Positions 51,085 to 59,609 of a stretch of 64,000 nt of DNA are shown here, one piece after another. The translations under genes were made by a program, and so were the position numbers. The stretch is from Bog-756 sp963769905 (lineage in GTDB: Bacteria > Actinomycetota > Acidimicrobiia > Acidimicrobiales > RAAP-2). The notes under the pieces were generated by a model that saw nothing but the letters and a program-made list of their open reading frames with translations, was not told the origin of the DNA and searched no databases. Each line of letters begins with the position of its first letter. Within the stretch, counting starts at the first letter, position 1. The DNA lies in the NCBI GenBank assembly GCA_963769905.1, contig CAVYNG010000002.1:682001-746000 (forward strand), read 5' to 3'.

Positions 51085-51976
51085 GCTGCGCAGGTGGCAG
51101 CGCCGCCCCCTCCGGTGCGGCGTCGGCCGCGACGAGCACCGCCTCGGCGCGGCACGGGCCCGAGCGGTAGAGGTGAAACCGGAACGCCGCGGCGCGCGCA
51201 CCCTCCCCCGAGCGCAGGACCGCGCGGAAGAGTGCCCCTGCCATGACACCGGCGCGGAACACCCACCAGCCGAAAGGACCGAAGTACTTGCGTACGTACC
51301 GTTCCGTCGACGCGTGGAAGTGGGTTTCGCGCCGCCGCTCGTCCCCACCGGTCCCCGCCCCGACGTGTTCGGCGAGGACCTCGGGACAGAGCGCGACGGT
51401 CCACCCGAGGTCGTGGGCTCGCCGTTGCCAGTCGGTCTCCTCGGCGTAGAGGAAGAATCGCTCGTCGAAAGGGCCGACTTGCCCGAGGGCCTCGGCGCGG
51501 ACCAGGAGCACCGAGCCGATCAGGAACCCGTCTCCGGGGCGCAACCTCCCGAGTCCGACCGCCTCGATCCACGCGCCGAGCGGGGTGGGGAACGGCCACA
51601 TCACGCGTGCGCCCGTCTCGCGCCCCGGATCCCATTGCGCCGGAGCCACGCAGGCTCGGTCGTCGCGTGCGTGCAGGCAGCGCTGGAGGCTCGAGACGCC
51701 CGAGCTGTCGATCGAGGCATCGGGGTTCAGCAGCAACAGGTCCGCCGACGGCCGCGAGCGGTTGGCGAGTCCGAGGTTCACCCCGCCCGCAAAGCCCAGG
51801 TTGCTGCCGGGGTCGACGTAGGAGGCCCGATGACGAAGGGCCACTGCGCGCACCTCGGCGTCCGAGGAGTTGTCCACCACGACGACCGGCAGCTCACCGT
51901 CGAGCGAGTCGAGGCAGATTTCGAGGAGCTCGGGGGCCCCGAAGGCGACCACCAGCACCTCGATCTCGTCGGCCAC
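51074..51976 (-). CDS. GT2-family glycosyltransferase, rhamnosyltransferase-like
   Basis: A 300-residue GT-A enzyme. It begins VLVVAFGAPELLEICLDSL, continues PVVVVDNSSDAEV and NLGFAGGVNLGL, has the metal-binding LLLLNPDASI (DxD equivalent) and ends the catalytic domain with GPFDERFFLYAEETDWQRRA. This pattern is typical of rhamnosyl- and galactofuranosyl-type transferases. A C-terminal amphipathic or membrane segment follows. GTG start at 51976, 28 bases after the BY-kinase stop, so the two are probably co-transcribed. Confidence 0.83.
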   Translation of the reverse strand: MADEIEVLVVAFGAPELLEICLDSLDGELPVVVVDNSSDAEVRAVALRHRASYVDPGSNLGFAGGVNLGLANRSRPSADLLLLNPDASIDSSGVSSLQRCLHARDDRACVAPAQWDPGRETGARVMWPFPTPLGAWIEAVGLGRLRPGDGFLIGSVLLVRAEALGQVGPFDERFFLYAEETDWQRRAHDLGWTVALCPEVLAEHVGAGTGGDERRRETHFHASTERYVRKYFGPFGWWVFRAGVMAGALFRAVLRSGEGARAAAFRFHLYRSGPCRAEAVLVAADAAPEGAALPPAQRDR

Positions 51977-52004
51977 CGTCAGGTCCCGGGTGCCGGCAGT
52001 GTGG

Positions 52005-53681
52005 TCAACGCCGGTAGGCGTAAGACTGGTAGCTGTCGATCTGCGAGTGCTTCGCTCGGTTGAGCACGAGCCCGAGCACGCGGCAGTTGGTCGTTTCGAG
52101 CCGGTGGATGGTCCGCTCGAGCATCCCTCGGTCGGTTCGTCCCTCGGTGGCGACGACGATCGCGCCGTGGGCGAAGCTCCCGAGGATCGCGGTGTCGGGC
52201 ACCGCGAGCACCGGGGGAGTGTCGATCAGGACGACATCGGCGATGAGGGGCAACTGGTCGACGACCGGCTGCATCCCTGGGCTGCCGAAAAGCTCGGCGG
52301 GGTTGTCGAGATAGGTGCCGGCCGGCAGCACGTGCAGCCCCCGGATCCCGGTCTCGACCAAGAGCGGGGACACCGAGGTCTCCCTCGACTCGGGGCGCCC
52401 GCCCGGGCGCGAGCCGGCTGATGTCGGGTGCGACCGGCCCGCCTGCTTTGCGGCGGACGGGATGCCGGTCGACCCGCCGGAGCCGGGCCGGTCGTCGTCC
52501 TCGGCCGTCTTCCAGTTCGCCTGGATCACGTCGGCGAGGCCGGGCAGCCCGTGCTCGATCCCGAAGATCTCCTCGATGCGCGGCCGGCGGAAGTCGGCGG
52601 AGAGCACCACCACCTTGCTCCCGCTCATCGCCCACGCCGCCGCGAGGTTGGCGGCCACGAAGGTCTTGCCGTCGCCGGCCTCGGGCGAGGTGACCACCAC
52701 GGTCGGGCACGGCGTCTCGTCGACGAGCACCCGGAGGCTGGTACGGAGCTCGCGGACCGACTCGGCAAGCAGCGACTGCGGCGCCTGGACCATCGCGATC
52801 ACCACCTTGCCGGCCTTGACGTCGCCGTCCTGGGGGAGTTCCGCCAGCACCGGTGCCTCGGTGACCGCCTCCACGTCGGGACTCGTCCGCAGCCGGGTGT
52901 CGAGTTGCTCGCGCACGAGGGCGATCCCGCAGCCGACGAGGAGGCCGGCGAGGAAGCCGATCAGGGCCAGCTTCTTCGTCGAGAGGCCGATCGGGGCACC
53001 GATCCCGGCCGCTACCTGCACCGCGGCGTACGGTTCACCGACCTGGATGTTGGAGATCTCGGTCTCGAGATTGCTGACCGTGGAGGTCAACGAGGCGATC
53101 TGCGCAGTGGTCAGCGGGTCCGTCGCCGAGCCGGGCTGTGCCTGCAAGGCCGCGATCTGGGCCCGCTGCTGGCCGATCAGGGAGTTGATCTTGTTGATCT
53201 GAGCCTGGGCGACCGCCTGGATCTGATCGGTGAACGCCGTCGAGTACGCCTTGGCGACGGCTTGTGCGCGGGCAGCATTGGGGTCCGTGGCGGTGATGGT
53301 GAGCGCTCCGGAGACCGGGTCGACCGTTCCGGTCACGTCGGACGAGACGGTCGAGAGGTCCGCGTCCCCGAGGATCTTGGCCGCCTCGCTCTGGACGGCG
53401 GTGCTGCCGAGCTCCTGCACCGGGTCGGGGAAGGTGACCGGAGCCGAAGTCTGGCCACCCGACTGGCTGCTCGTGCTCATCTGGACCTGGGCTGTGGACT
53501 GGTACTTCGGAGTCGCGATCGCCTTGGCGTACCCGACCGCGACCAGGACGGCGACGACCACGCTGACCAGGATGGTCAGCTTGCGGCGCCAGAGCGTCGA
53601 GAGAAATTCGTGGATGGTCAGCGGTCGCTCGCTTTCGACAACGGGCCCTGGTCGCCGAATCGGGGTCGAGGCCCCCCGCAT
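52005..53681 (-). CDS. Wzz/BY-kinase: polysaccharide chain-length and tyrosine autokinase protein
   Basis: A 558-residue fusion. A Wzz-type region (TM helices at about 35-52 and 238-256 flanking an extracytoplasmic domain with coiled-coil AQAQINKINSLIGQQRAQIA) is joined to a CpsD/CapB-like kinase. The kinase has Walker A TSPEAGDGKTF (332-341), Walker A' VVVLSADFRRPR and Walker B VVLIDTPPVLA. A Gly/Ser/Pro-rich insertion of about 45 residues lies between the kinase halves (391-436). The tail is tyrosine-poor, only SYQSYAYRR. It controls polymer length and export with the Wzy-like protein encoded nearby. Confidence 0.87.
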   Translation of the reverse strand: MRGASTPIRRPGPVVESERPLTIHEFLSTLWRRKLTILVSVVVAVLVAVGYAKAIATPKYQSTAQVQMSTSSQSGGQTSAPVTFPDPVQELGSTAVQSEAAKILGDADLSTVSSDVTGTVDPVSGALTITATDPNAARAQAVAKAYSTAFTDQIQAVAQAQINKINSLIGQQRAQIAALQAQPGSATDPLTTAQIASLTSTVSNLETEISNIQVGEPYAAVQVAAGIGAPIGLSTKKLALIGFLAGLLVGCGIALVREQLDTRLRTSPDVEAVTEAPVLAELPQDGDVKAGKVVIAMVQAPQSLLAESVRELRTSLRVLVDETPCPTVVVTSPEAGDGKTFVAANLAAAWAMSGSKVVVLSADFRRPRIEEIFGIEHGLPGLADVIQANWKTAEDDDRPGSGGSTGIPSAAKQAGRSHPTSAGSRPGGRPESRETSVSPLLVETGIRGLHVLPAGTYLDNPAELFGSPGMQPVVDQLPLIADVVLIDTPPVLAVPDTAILGSFAHGAIVVATEGRTDRGMLERTIHRLETTNCRVLGLVLNRAKHSQIDSYQSYAYRR

Positions 53682-53790
53682 CGGGGACGGGTCCCTCCCA
53701 TCGAGGATACGACGTGGAACGCGTTAGACGCAGTAGGGGTCCCGGCGTTCCGACCCGGCCTCGCCGGCAGGAGGGTGCCGTCCGCGCCGA

Positions 53791-54972
53791 TCACCGACCG
53801 CCTCCTTGCCGGGCCCGTTCCATCACCGAGGCCATGACCACGGCCCGATCGTGCCAGGAGGGGATCTCACCTTGGGCGGGGTCGGAAGGGCCCCCTGGCG
53901 GCCCGGCTCCCGCGAGCGACGAGAGGGTGGTCTCGACGAACCGGGCCGTCTCGGCGACCACGACCGGCGGCCCGAGGTGGCGGAAGCCCGCGACCGGCGT
54001 GGTCACGGTCGGTCGCCCCGCGGCCAGGCACTCATAGGCCTTGATCGGGTCGAGGCTCTCGGTGAAGGGGTTCACGAGGTGCGGCACGATCACCACGTCG
54101 GCGTGGTGGAGGTAGGCCGGGATCTCCGAGTAGGGCCTCGCCCCGAGCAGGTGCACGTTCGGCTGGACGCGGAGCTCCGAGGAGTGGGATGGCGAGAGGC
54201 AGTCGGGCCCGAGGAGCACGACGGCCAGGTCCGGCGCCGCCTCGGCCAGCCCGAGGATCAACTCCAGGTCGACGCGCTCTTCGTGGAGGGTCCCGACGTA
54301 GAGCGCGACGGGCGCCGGGGGGAGCGATTCGGGTCGCGCGTAGGTCCGCCGGAAGAGCTCGACGTCGACGCCGTTCGGGATCAGCTCGACCGTGCGACTG
54401 TGGCCGCGCGAACGCTGGAGCGCCGGCGAGCAGACCACCACCTCGTCACTCCTCTCGAGGAGGAGGCACTCGTCGGCCATCAGCCGGTCGCGCTGGCGGG
54501 GAGCGAGTGCGGTGAGCAGCCAGTCGTCGGTGACGTCGTAGAGGACCGGCCATCCGGACCGGACCGCGAACCGCGCATAGGAGGCGTCGTTGACCCAGAC
54601 CAACGGCGCGTCGAGCCCGAGTTGGCGGACGGCGTGGAGGACCTGCCGGTCGAGCGAACGGTCGGCGAACGGGCCGACGGCCCTCGGAAGCCACTTTCGG
54701 GGGCGGAGGACATGGACTCGCTCTGCCACCTGCTCGAACCTCGGTTCTCCACGCGCCGATCGCCCGTTCCGCAGCTCGTGCAGGAAGTCGTGCGCGGGAG
54801 CCACGTAGAGCACCCGGACCGAAGGGTCGAGCTCGACGAGCTCGTCGACGAGGATCCGGATCCTCCGGCGGACCTCTCCCCAGGGCTCGAGCGAGCAGAC
54901 GACGACCGAGGTGGCCGTAGGCAGCGATCGATTTGTCATCGCGATGCTCTCGCCTCGGCTCTCCGTCGCCAT
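53791..54972 (-). CDS. GT4-like glycosyltransferase
   Basis: A 393-residue GT-B-type protein. VVCSLEPWGEVRRRIRILVDEL is the N-terminal strand, WPVLYDVTDDWLL a family element, LIPNGVDVELFRR the linker, and IPAYLHHADVVIVPHLVNPF, ESLDPIKAYECLAAGRPTV the donor site. Such proteins resemble the TuaH/WbaZ-like group in polysaccharide loci. The start at 54972 is chosen for GAGG 7 bases upstream; ATG 54939 is the alternative. Divergent from the Wzy-like gene. Confidence 0.78.
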   Translation of the reverse strand: MATESRGESIAMTNRSLPTATSVVVCSLEPWGEVRRRIRILVDELVELDPSVRVLYVAPAHDFLHELRNGRSARGEPRFEQVAERVHVLRPRKWLPRAVGPFADRSLDRQVLHAVRQLGLDAPLVWVNDASYARFAVRSGWPVLYDVTDDWLLTALAPRQRDRLMADECLLLERSDEVVVCSPALQRSRGHSRTVELIPNGVDVELFRRTYARPESLPPAPVALYVGTLHEERVDLELILGLAEAAPDLAVVLLGPDCLSPSHSSELRVQPNVHLLGARPYSEIPAYLHHADVVIVPHLVNPFTESLDPIKAYECLAAGRPTVTTPVAGFRHLGPPVVVAETARFVETTLSSLAGAGPPGGPSDPAQGEIPSWHDRAVVMASVMERARQGGGR

Positions 54973-55053
54973 GTCCGTTCCTCGATACCCGCTCCAAGAT
55001 CCACGCATCCGGTGCGGACCGGCCGGCCCGACCGTGAGAGGTGGGATGATAGA

Positions 55054-55069
55054 TACCGTCGACACGGTA
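55054..55069. promoter_or_regulatory. Inverted repeat between GT4 and Wzy-like genes
   Basis: TACCGT-CGAC-ACGGTA is a perfect 6-base inverted repeat in the 216-base gap between two divergent genes of the polysaccharide island, about 85 bases before one start and 120 before the other. It is a possible operator for a shared regulator. Confidence 0.35.
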
Positions 55070-55188
55070 CTCGCCCGGCTTGAGATCGAATCGAGGGGAC
55101 CACGTTCTTTCGGGAGTCGGGCGCTACGCTGGACCGACTGCGGTAGCGGAAGCGCCCGACGTCAGATGAGCGAGAGCCCGACCACACC

Positions 55189-56673
55189 ATGAGCCCACTT
55201 CGCACCCAGGGGCTCGATCGCCTCGACCGAGTGCGCGAGGATCTCCGCTCGCCGAGGGGGAGACGGCGCCTCGCGACGTGGCTGGTGTCCTGGGGCGCGA
55301 TCGTGGTGGTGGCGGCAGTGGTCGGGGCCACCGTCGTCGGACACGAGAGGATCGGCCTGGCGATCGGCGCCGTCGTCCTCGCACTCGGCGTCTTCGTCGC
55401 CGACCCGGTCCTCCTCGCAGTCATCGTCCTCCCCGGGTCGCTCCTCGTCCAGCGGGTCGGCGGAGCCAGCACCAATCTGAGCGCGGCAGACCTGCTGGTC
55501 TTCGTGGGCGGCGTGGTCAGCCTCTTCCTCATCCGCTGGAGGGACGCCGGGTTCCTCAAGCAATTCCTCCAGGCCATCGTCTGGTACCAGGCCATCTTGA
55601 TCCTCGTCGTCGTGGACCACCCCTTCCGCTACAACATCGTCGAGTGGTTCCACCGGTTCTCCTACGTCGGGGGCAGCGTCCTCGTCGGCTGGGTGGTGGC
55701 TTCTCACGGGCGAACTCGCCAGGCGTTCCGACTCTTCCTGTGGGGATCGGTGGTGCTCGCGGTGATCACCATGGAGCACGCGGTCACCCTGCACTTCCAC
55801 CCGGCCCAGTTCGGCGTCTACCAGAAGAACACCATCGGGTCGATCCTCTGGGTGACGATCGTGCTCGCGCAGATCCGGCCCGGCTGGGCCGGTATCGGAA
55901 AGACCGAGGCGCGTCTCGCGGAGGTCTTCTGCATCGGAGGCCTCGTCGCTTCCCAGTCGAGGCAGTCGTTGATCCTCCTCGTCCTCGCGCTCGCGGTGGC
56001 CGTCCTGCTCAACCCGGAGGTCAGGCGCCGATCGAAGCTCGTCCTCGCCGCCGCGGTCCCTCTCGGGGCGGTGCTCTACGAAAGCTTCTCGTTCGCGGCT
56101 CGGAGCAATCCGCATTTCAACTCGGTATCGATCAGGTTCGGTCAGATCGGCGCGGCCCTGCACGTCTGGCATCTCAGTCCTGTCCTCGGGCTCGGGATGC
56201 GCTTCTACAACCTCCCCCAGTACGTGAGCGTGACGCCGCCGCCGAACGTCTTCATCGACAACCTCTCGTCCACGGGCATCGTGGGCTCACTGGCGTTCCT
56301 CTACCTCTTCTACGTCACCATGCGGACCATGTTCCGGCTGCCGGCCTCCATCGGCACCCTCGGCCTGGTGGTCCTCCTCGGGCACTACGTCGGAGGGCTG
56401 TTCGACACGTTCTGGATCGGCGCGTCCACCATCGCACCCTTCGTCATCGCCGGCGTCTGCCTGGGCATGGCCGACACGGCCCGCCGCAACGGTGACCCGA
56501 TCGCGGGCGATCCGACCGCCGGGGCCATCGTGCGTGACACGATCATCGGCTTCCCCAGCACGCGGACGCGACAGGCGGTCGGGACGGCTCGCCGGAAGGT
56601 CGGTGCGGCGGTGACTCGGATCGTGCCGCCGGCGAAGGTCGAAGGAGCGCTCGCGGCCCCCGCGACCGAGTGA
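55189..56673 (+). CDS. Wzy/O-antigen-ligase-like membrane polymerase
   Basis: A 494-residue polytopic membrane protein with about ten to twelve TM helices. A Wzy/WaaL-like large periplasmic loop lies near the second half (SNPHFNSVSIRFGQIGAALHVW, given as SVSIRFGQIGAALHVWHLSP, and VLGLGMRFYNLPQY), and FIDNLSSTGIVGSLAFLYL ends it. It would polymerise lipid-linked repeat units outside the membrane. Its partner is the Wzz/BY-kinase at 52005. The downstream GT4 gene overlaps by 4 bases (GTGA), so both are co-translated. The assignment rests on topology and context more than on motifs. Confidence 0.72.
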   Translation: MSPLRTQGLDRLDRVREDLRSPRGRRRLATWLVSWGAIVVVAAVVGATVVGHERIGLAIGAVVLALGVFVADPVLLAVIVLPGSLLVQRVGGASTNLSAADLLVFVGGVVSLFLIRWRDAGFLKQFLQAIVWYQAILILVVVDHPFRYNIVEWFHRFSYVGGSVLVGWVVASHGRTRQAFRLFLWGSVVLAVITMEHAVTLHFHPAQFGVYQKNTIGSILWVTIVLAQIRPGWAGIGKTEARLAEVFCIGGLVASQSRQSLILLVLALAVAVLLNPEVRRRSKLVLAAAVPLGAVLYESFSFAARSNPHFNSVSIRFGQIGAALHVWHLSPVLGLGMRFYNLPQYVSVTPPPNVFIDNLSSTGIVGSLAFLYLFYVTMRTMFRLPASIGTLGLVVLLGHYVGGLFDTFWIGASTIAPFVIAGVCLGMADTARRNGDPIAGDPTAGAIVRDTIIGFPSTRTRQAVGTARRKVGAAVTRIVPPAKVEGALAAPATE

Positions 56674-57722
56674 CCGGCGTCAGACCCCGTCTGGTCTTCA
56701 ACGCCCTCCCGCTCACTGCGTCGCCCGACGGGGTCTCGACGTACATCCGGGGGCTTCTCGGTGCCCTCGTCCCCGAAGTCGACGCGTCGCTGGTCGCGGC
56801 GGTCCAGCCGGCCGGCGCCACCGAGCTCCCGCCCGGCGTGGTCGCCCTCGTCAAAGGGCGCTCGAGCGGTGTCCGACGAGCCGTCGCAGGCGCCGTCGGC
56901 TTCGGCCCCGCCGCACTCGTGCACGGCCTCGACGTCGACGTGCCGCTCGTCGGCAGATCGCGCACCGTCTCCACGGTCCACGACCTGGCGGTCTTCGACG
57001 TGCCCTGGGCCTTCCCGAAGCACCGGGCGGCCGGAGAGCGCATGCTGGTCCGCCACGCCCTGCGTCGGGCCGATGCGATCGTCGCGGTGTCCGCGTTCAC
57101 CGCCGAGCGGGTACGCGCGCTCACCGGCCGGGAGGCCACCGTGGTCCACTCCGCGCCGAGCGCCCTTTTCACACCACCCTCGGAGAGCGAGATCGGACGG
57201 GTGCGCGCCGGCTACCGGCTGCCCCAGCGCTTCGTGCTCCACGTCGGCAACATCGAGCCGCGAAAGGACGTCGGAACTCTGGCCGCGGCGTGCCGGGCCG
57301 TGCCGGTGCCCCTGGTGGTCACCGGTCGCGGGCTCTGGGGTCACCGCCCGCCGGAGGGTGTGCTCGCGATCGGCCCGGTGCCGGCGGCCGACCTCCCCGC
57401 CCTCTACGGCGCGGCGACCGTCGTCGCCTACGCGTCTCGCTACGAGGGGTTCGGTCTCCCTCCGGTCGAGGCGATGGCGTGCGGAGCGGCGGTCGTGAGC
57501 ACGCCGGTCCCGGCGGTCACCGAGGTGGCCGGGGACGCGGCGGTCACCTTCCGACCCGGCGACGTCGGGGGACTCGCCGCCGCCCTCCGTGAGCTGCTCG
57601 CCGACCCGGCGAGGGTGAGAGAGCTCTCCGCCCGTGGCCGCGAGCGGGTGAGCACTCTCAGTTGGCAGAAGACCGCGGTGGCGACCGCCGAGGTCTACCG
57701 CTCGCTCGGCGTCGGGGTCTGA
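56670..57722 (+). CDS. GT4-family glycosyltransferase
   Basis: A 350-residue GT-B enzyme. It has LVFNALPLTASPDGVSTYIRGLL at the N-terminus (seen as PLTASPDGVSTYIRGLLG), TVHDLAVFDVPWAFPK, FVLHVGNIEPRKDVGTLAAA and the EX7E region YEGFGLPPVEAMACGAAVV. HDL..F and NIEPRK are typical of mannosyltransferase-type GT4 proteins. GTG start overlapping the Wzy-like gene stop, so it is probably part of the same assembly line. Confidence 0.83.
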   Translation: MTGVRPRLVFNALPLTASPDGVSTYIRGLLGALVPEVDASLVAAVQPAGATELPPGVVALVKGRSSGVRRAVAGAVGFGPAALVHGLDVDVPLVGRSRTVSTVHDLAVFDVPWAFPKHRAAGERMLVRHALRRADAIVAVSAFTAERVRALTGREATVVHSAPSALFTPPSESEIGRVRAGYRLPQRFVLHVGNIEPRKDVGTLAAACRAVPVPLVVTGRGLWGHRPPEGVLAIGPVPAADLPALYGAATVVAYASRYEGFGLPPVEAMACGAAVVSTPVPAVTEVAGDAAVTFRPGDVGGLAAALRELLADPARVRELSARGRERVSTLSWQKTAVATAEVYRSLGVGV

Positions 57723-57795
57723 TCCCCGGCGTGCCCGGGCGGTCGGAGCCCCCGGCACGACTTCAGGCGCGCCGGGTACGAGCCGACAAGACCGT

Positions 57796-58386
57796 GTGCG
57801 TTCCGCAGCGGGCCGAGGATCCTCCCTCAGAGGTACTTCGCTCGTCGCGAGCCGGACGAGACTCGGGCGCCCCTACTCGGTCGAGACGCGCGAGCTCGCG
57901 GAGGTGTTGGTGCCGGCCGAGCTCCTCGCCGACCTCTACGACCCGAACCTGGTCATCACCCCTCACTATGTGGGAGCCGAGCCGACGAAGTTGCGCCAGG
58001 CGGCCCGGCGGAGCCGTCCTCTGGCGAAGAGCGCGCTGATCGCTCTGGTGACCACCTTCCTCGTCGTGCCGCTCACCCTCATGCTCTCGCATCCGTCGGC
58101 TGGGCGGTCCGGTGCGGGCACGACCGAACCCCACGCATCGAGCGCGACGACCGGATCCCCGCTGGCCACGGCTCGGGTGCAGCGTCCCGGCGGCGAGCGC
58201 CCCGTGCCGAGCACGCGGCGGCGGAGGAGCCGACCGGCTCCGCTCGGGTCCTCCCACCCGTGTCGCACCGCCTCGACAAGCTGTTCGCAGCCCGCGACGT
58301 CGCGCCGGCACGCCGGCGGAGTGGCTCGCAGGTCCGCCCGCCTGCAGCGGCAATCGCACGCCGATCACCGAACCGCAGGCGGCTGA
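57796..58386 (+). CDS. Single-TM protein, short paralog of the next gene (possibly degenerate)
   Basis: A 196-residue frame. Residues about 33-70 (LAEVLVPAELLADLYDPNLV, then HYVGAEPTK) closely parallel LAEIDLEDAGLLADLDEPNLV and YVGVERR of the next gene; both precede one TM helix (here ALIALVTTFLVVPLTLML). After the TM the sequence becomes Ser/Arg-rich and shows no folded domain, unlike the longer paralog, so the 3' part may have decayed. The GTG start aligns with the paralog's N-terminus in length. Confidence 0.5.
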   Translation: MRSAAGRGSSLRGTSLVASRTRLGRPYSVETRELAEVLVPAELLADLYDPNLVITPHYVGAEPTKLRQAARRSRPLAKSALIALVTTFLVVPLTLMLSHPSAGRSGAGTTEPHASSATTGSPLATARVQRPGGERPVPSTRRRRSRPAPLGSSHPCRTASTSCSQPATSRRHAGGVARRSARLQRQSHADHRTAGG

Positions 58387-58465
58387 CCTGCAGCGACACG
58401 CCCGGGGACCCGCCCGGCCGCGGGTGTGCGGCCGGCTTCAGTCCGCTCGGGATCGTGCCGATCCC
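58328..58465 (+). promoter_or_regulatory. Structured leader: three consecutive strong hairpins
   Basis: Three stems follow one another directly before the ATG at 58471. The first is nested: GCAGGT/ACCTGC (58328-58333, 58386-58391) encloses CCGCCTGC/GCAGGCGG (58338-58345, 58375-58382) with an inner CGGC/GCCG (58348-58351, 58360-58363). The second is CCGGCCGC/GCGGCCGG (58414-58421, 58428-58435). The third is GGGATCG/CGATCCC (58449-58455, 58459-58465), ending five bases before the start codon. All stems are perfect. This may be a cis-regulatory RNA controlling the TM protein gene; it matches no riboswitch family I can name with confidence. Confidence 0.45.
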
Positions 58466-58470
58466 TCCGT

Positions 58471-59514
58471 ATGGGAGCAGGGCGAAACGGAGACTCGCTC
58501 TATGCCGTCCTCGATGAGGAATCCGGCACCCCCGCGGGGGTGCGCCCGCCGCTCGCCGTGCCGGCACTCGACGAGCACCTGGCAGAGATCGACCTCGAGG
58601 ACGCGGGCCTTCTCGCCGACCTGGACGAGCCCAACCTGGTCCTCTCGGAGGCATACGTCGGTGTCGAGCGCCGGCGGCCGGGTTTCGCCGCTCGGCTGCG
58701 GCGCGCGACCTTCGGGCAACGGCGCTCGATGCTCCGTCTCGAGGTGCTCATCGCTGCGGTCGGAGCGCTCCTCGTGATCGCGACGCTGGTGCTGCCCCGG
58801 GGCGGAGCCGCACCGGACGCGACCGCCCGTTCGACGGCGGCGACCGCGACCACCGCCGGCAAGGCCTCGACCGGGACCCGCACCACCTCGTCGCGAGCCG
58901 TGGCCCCGTCGACGACGGCACCATCGGTGCACGCCGCGCCGCCGAACACCGCTGCGCCTCTTCCGGCAGCGGCCGCCGCGCCCGCTCCCACCACGACCAC
59001 CACCGCGCCACCCCCGCCCGCGCCGCCTGCGGCGCTCACCCCCTCGCAACTCGGTGCCCAAGCGCTCACGCTCGTGCGGTACCCGTGGCAGTCGATCCCC
59101 GGCTACACGATCCAGTTCCTTCCCATCAGCGATGCACCTTCGCCGGGGTTCTACGGCAACACGGTGTTCACCTGGGGCCAGACCGGCGGCACCTCCACCC
59201 TCTACGTGTATCCGGGTGAGACGGTGGCCCAGCTCGCCGGGATCATCGCCTTCGAGATCGGACACGAGGTCGACGCCGCCGCGGTCGAGCCGCAAGGAGG
59301 CGAGGCCCAGATCGAAAGCATCCTCGGCATCCATCCTGCGAGCTGGGCGCCCGACTGCGACTGCGCCGAGCAGAACTTCCTCTCGGGTTGGTACGCGGCC
59401 ACCTTCTCCAATTACTGGTCGCCGGGAGTCGGCGACTGGAGCCAGATCGCTCCCGAGCCGAGCGGCGCGGTGCTGACCGCCGTCGAGCCCTGGCTGAACC
59501 CGAGCATCTCGTAG
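58471..59514 (+). CDS. Single-TM protein with extracellular HEVD-containing domain
   Basis: A 347-residue protein. The cytosolic N-terminal part (about 1-85) is shared with the preceding short paralog. One TM helix follows (LEVLIAAVGALLVIATLVLP), then a Thr/Ala/Pro-rich linker and a C-terminal domain of about 150 residues. That domain contains IIAFEIGHEVDAAA, resembling a zinc-protease helix in which the third ligand His is replaced (HExxD-like), and a pair DCDC. It may be a catalytically altered metalloprotease-fold domain. Start ATG 58471 lacks a ribosome site and sits just after a hairpin; GTG 58540 is possible. Function unknown. Confidence 0.65.
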   Translation: MGAGRNGDSLYAVLDEESGTPAGVRPPLAVPALDEHLAEIDLEDAGLLADLDEPNLVLSEAYVGVERRRPGFAARLRRATFGQRRSMLRLEVLIAAVGALLVIATLVLPRGGAAPDATARSTAATATTAGKASTGTRTTSSRAVAPSTTAPSVHAAPPNTAAPLPAAAAAPAPTTTTTAPPPPAPPAALTPSQLGAQALTLVRYPWQSIPGYTIQFLPISDAPSPGFYGNTVFTWGQTGGTSTLYVYPGETVAQLAGIIAFEIGHEVDAAAVEPQGGEAQIESILGIHPASWAPDCDCAEQNFLSGWYAATFSNYWSPGVGDWSQIAPEPSGAVLTAVEPWLNPSIS

Positions 59515-59609
59515 GCGAGCGCCATGTGGAGGCCCACTTCCCTTCTGCTGTTACGTTCCGAGATGGTGACGATGCCCCGCGCGCGTGGGCCCCGCACCGA
59601 CCGACGCTC

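Noticed and set aside
58150..58470. c-di-AMP (ydaO-yuaA) riboswitch
   Set aside because: Some 3' bases are similar, but the hallmark GGGGGACCC and GGGTGAA elements and the long-range pairing are not found, so I list it only as an unnamed structured leader.
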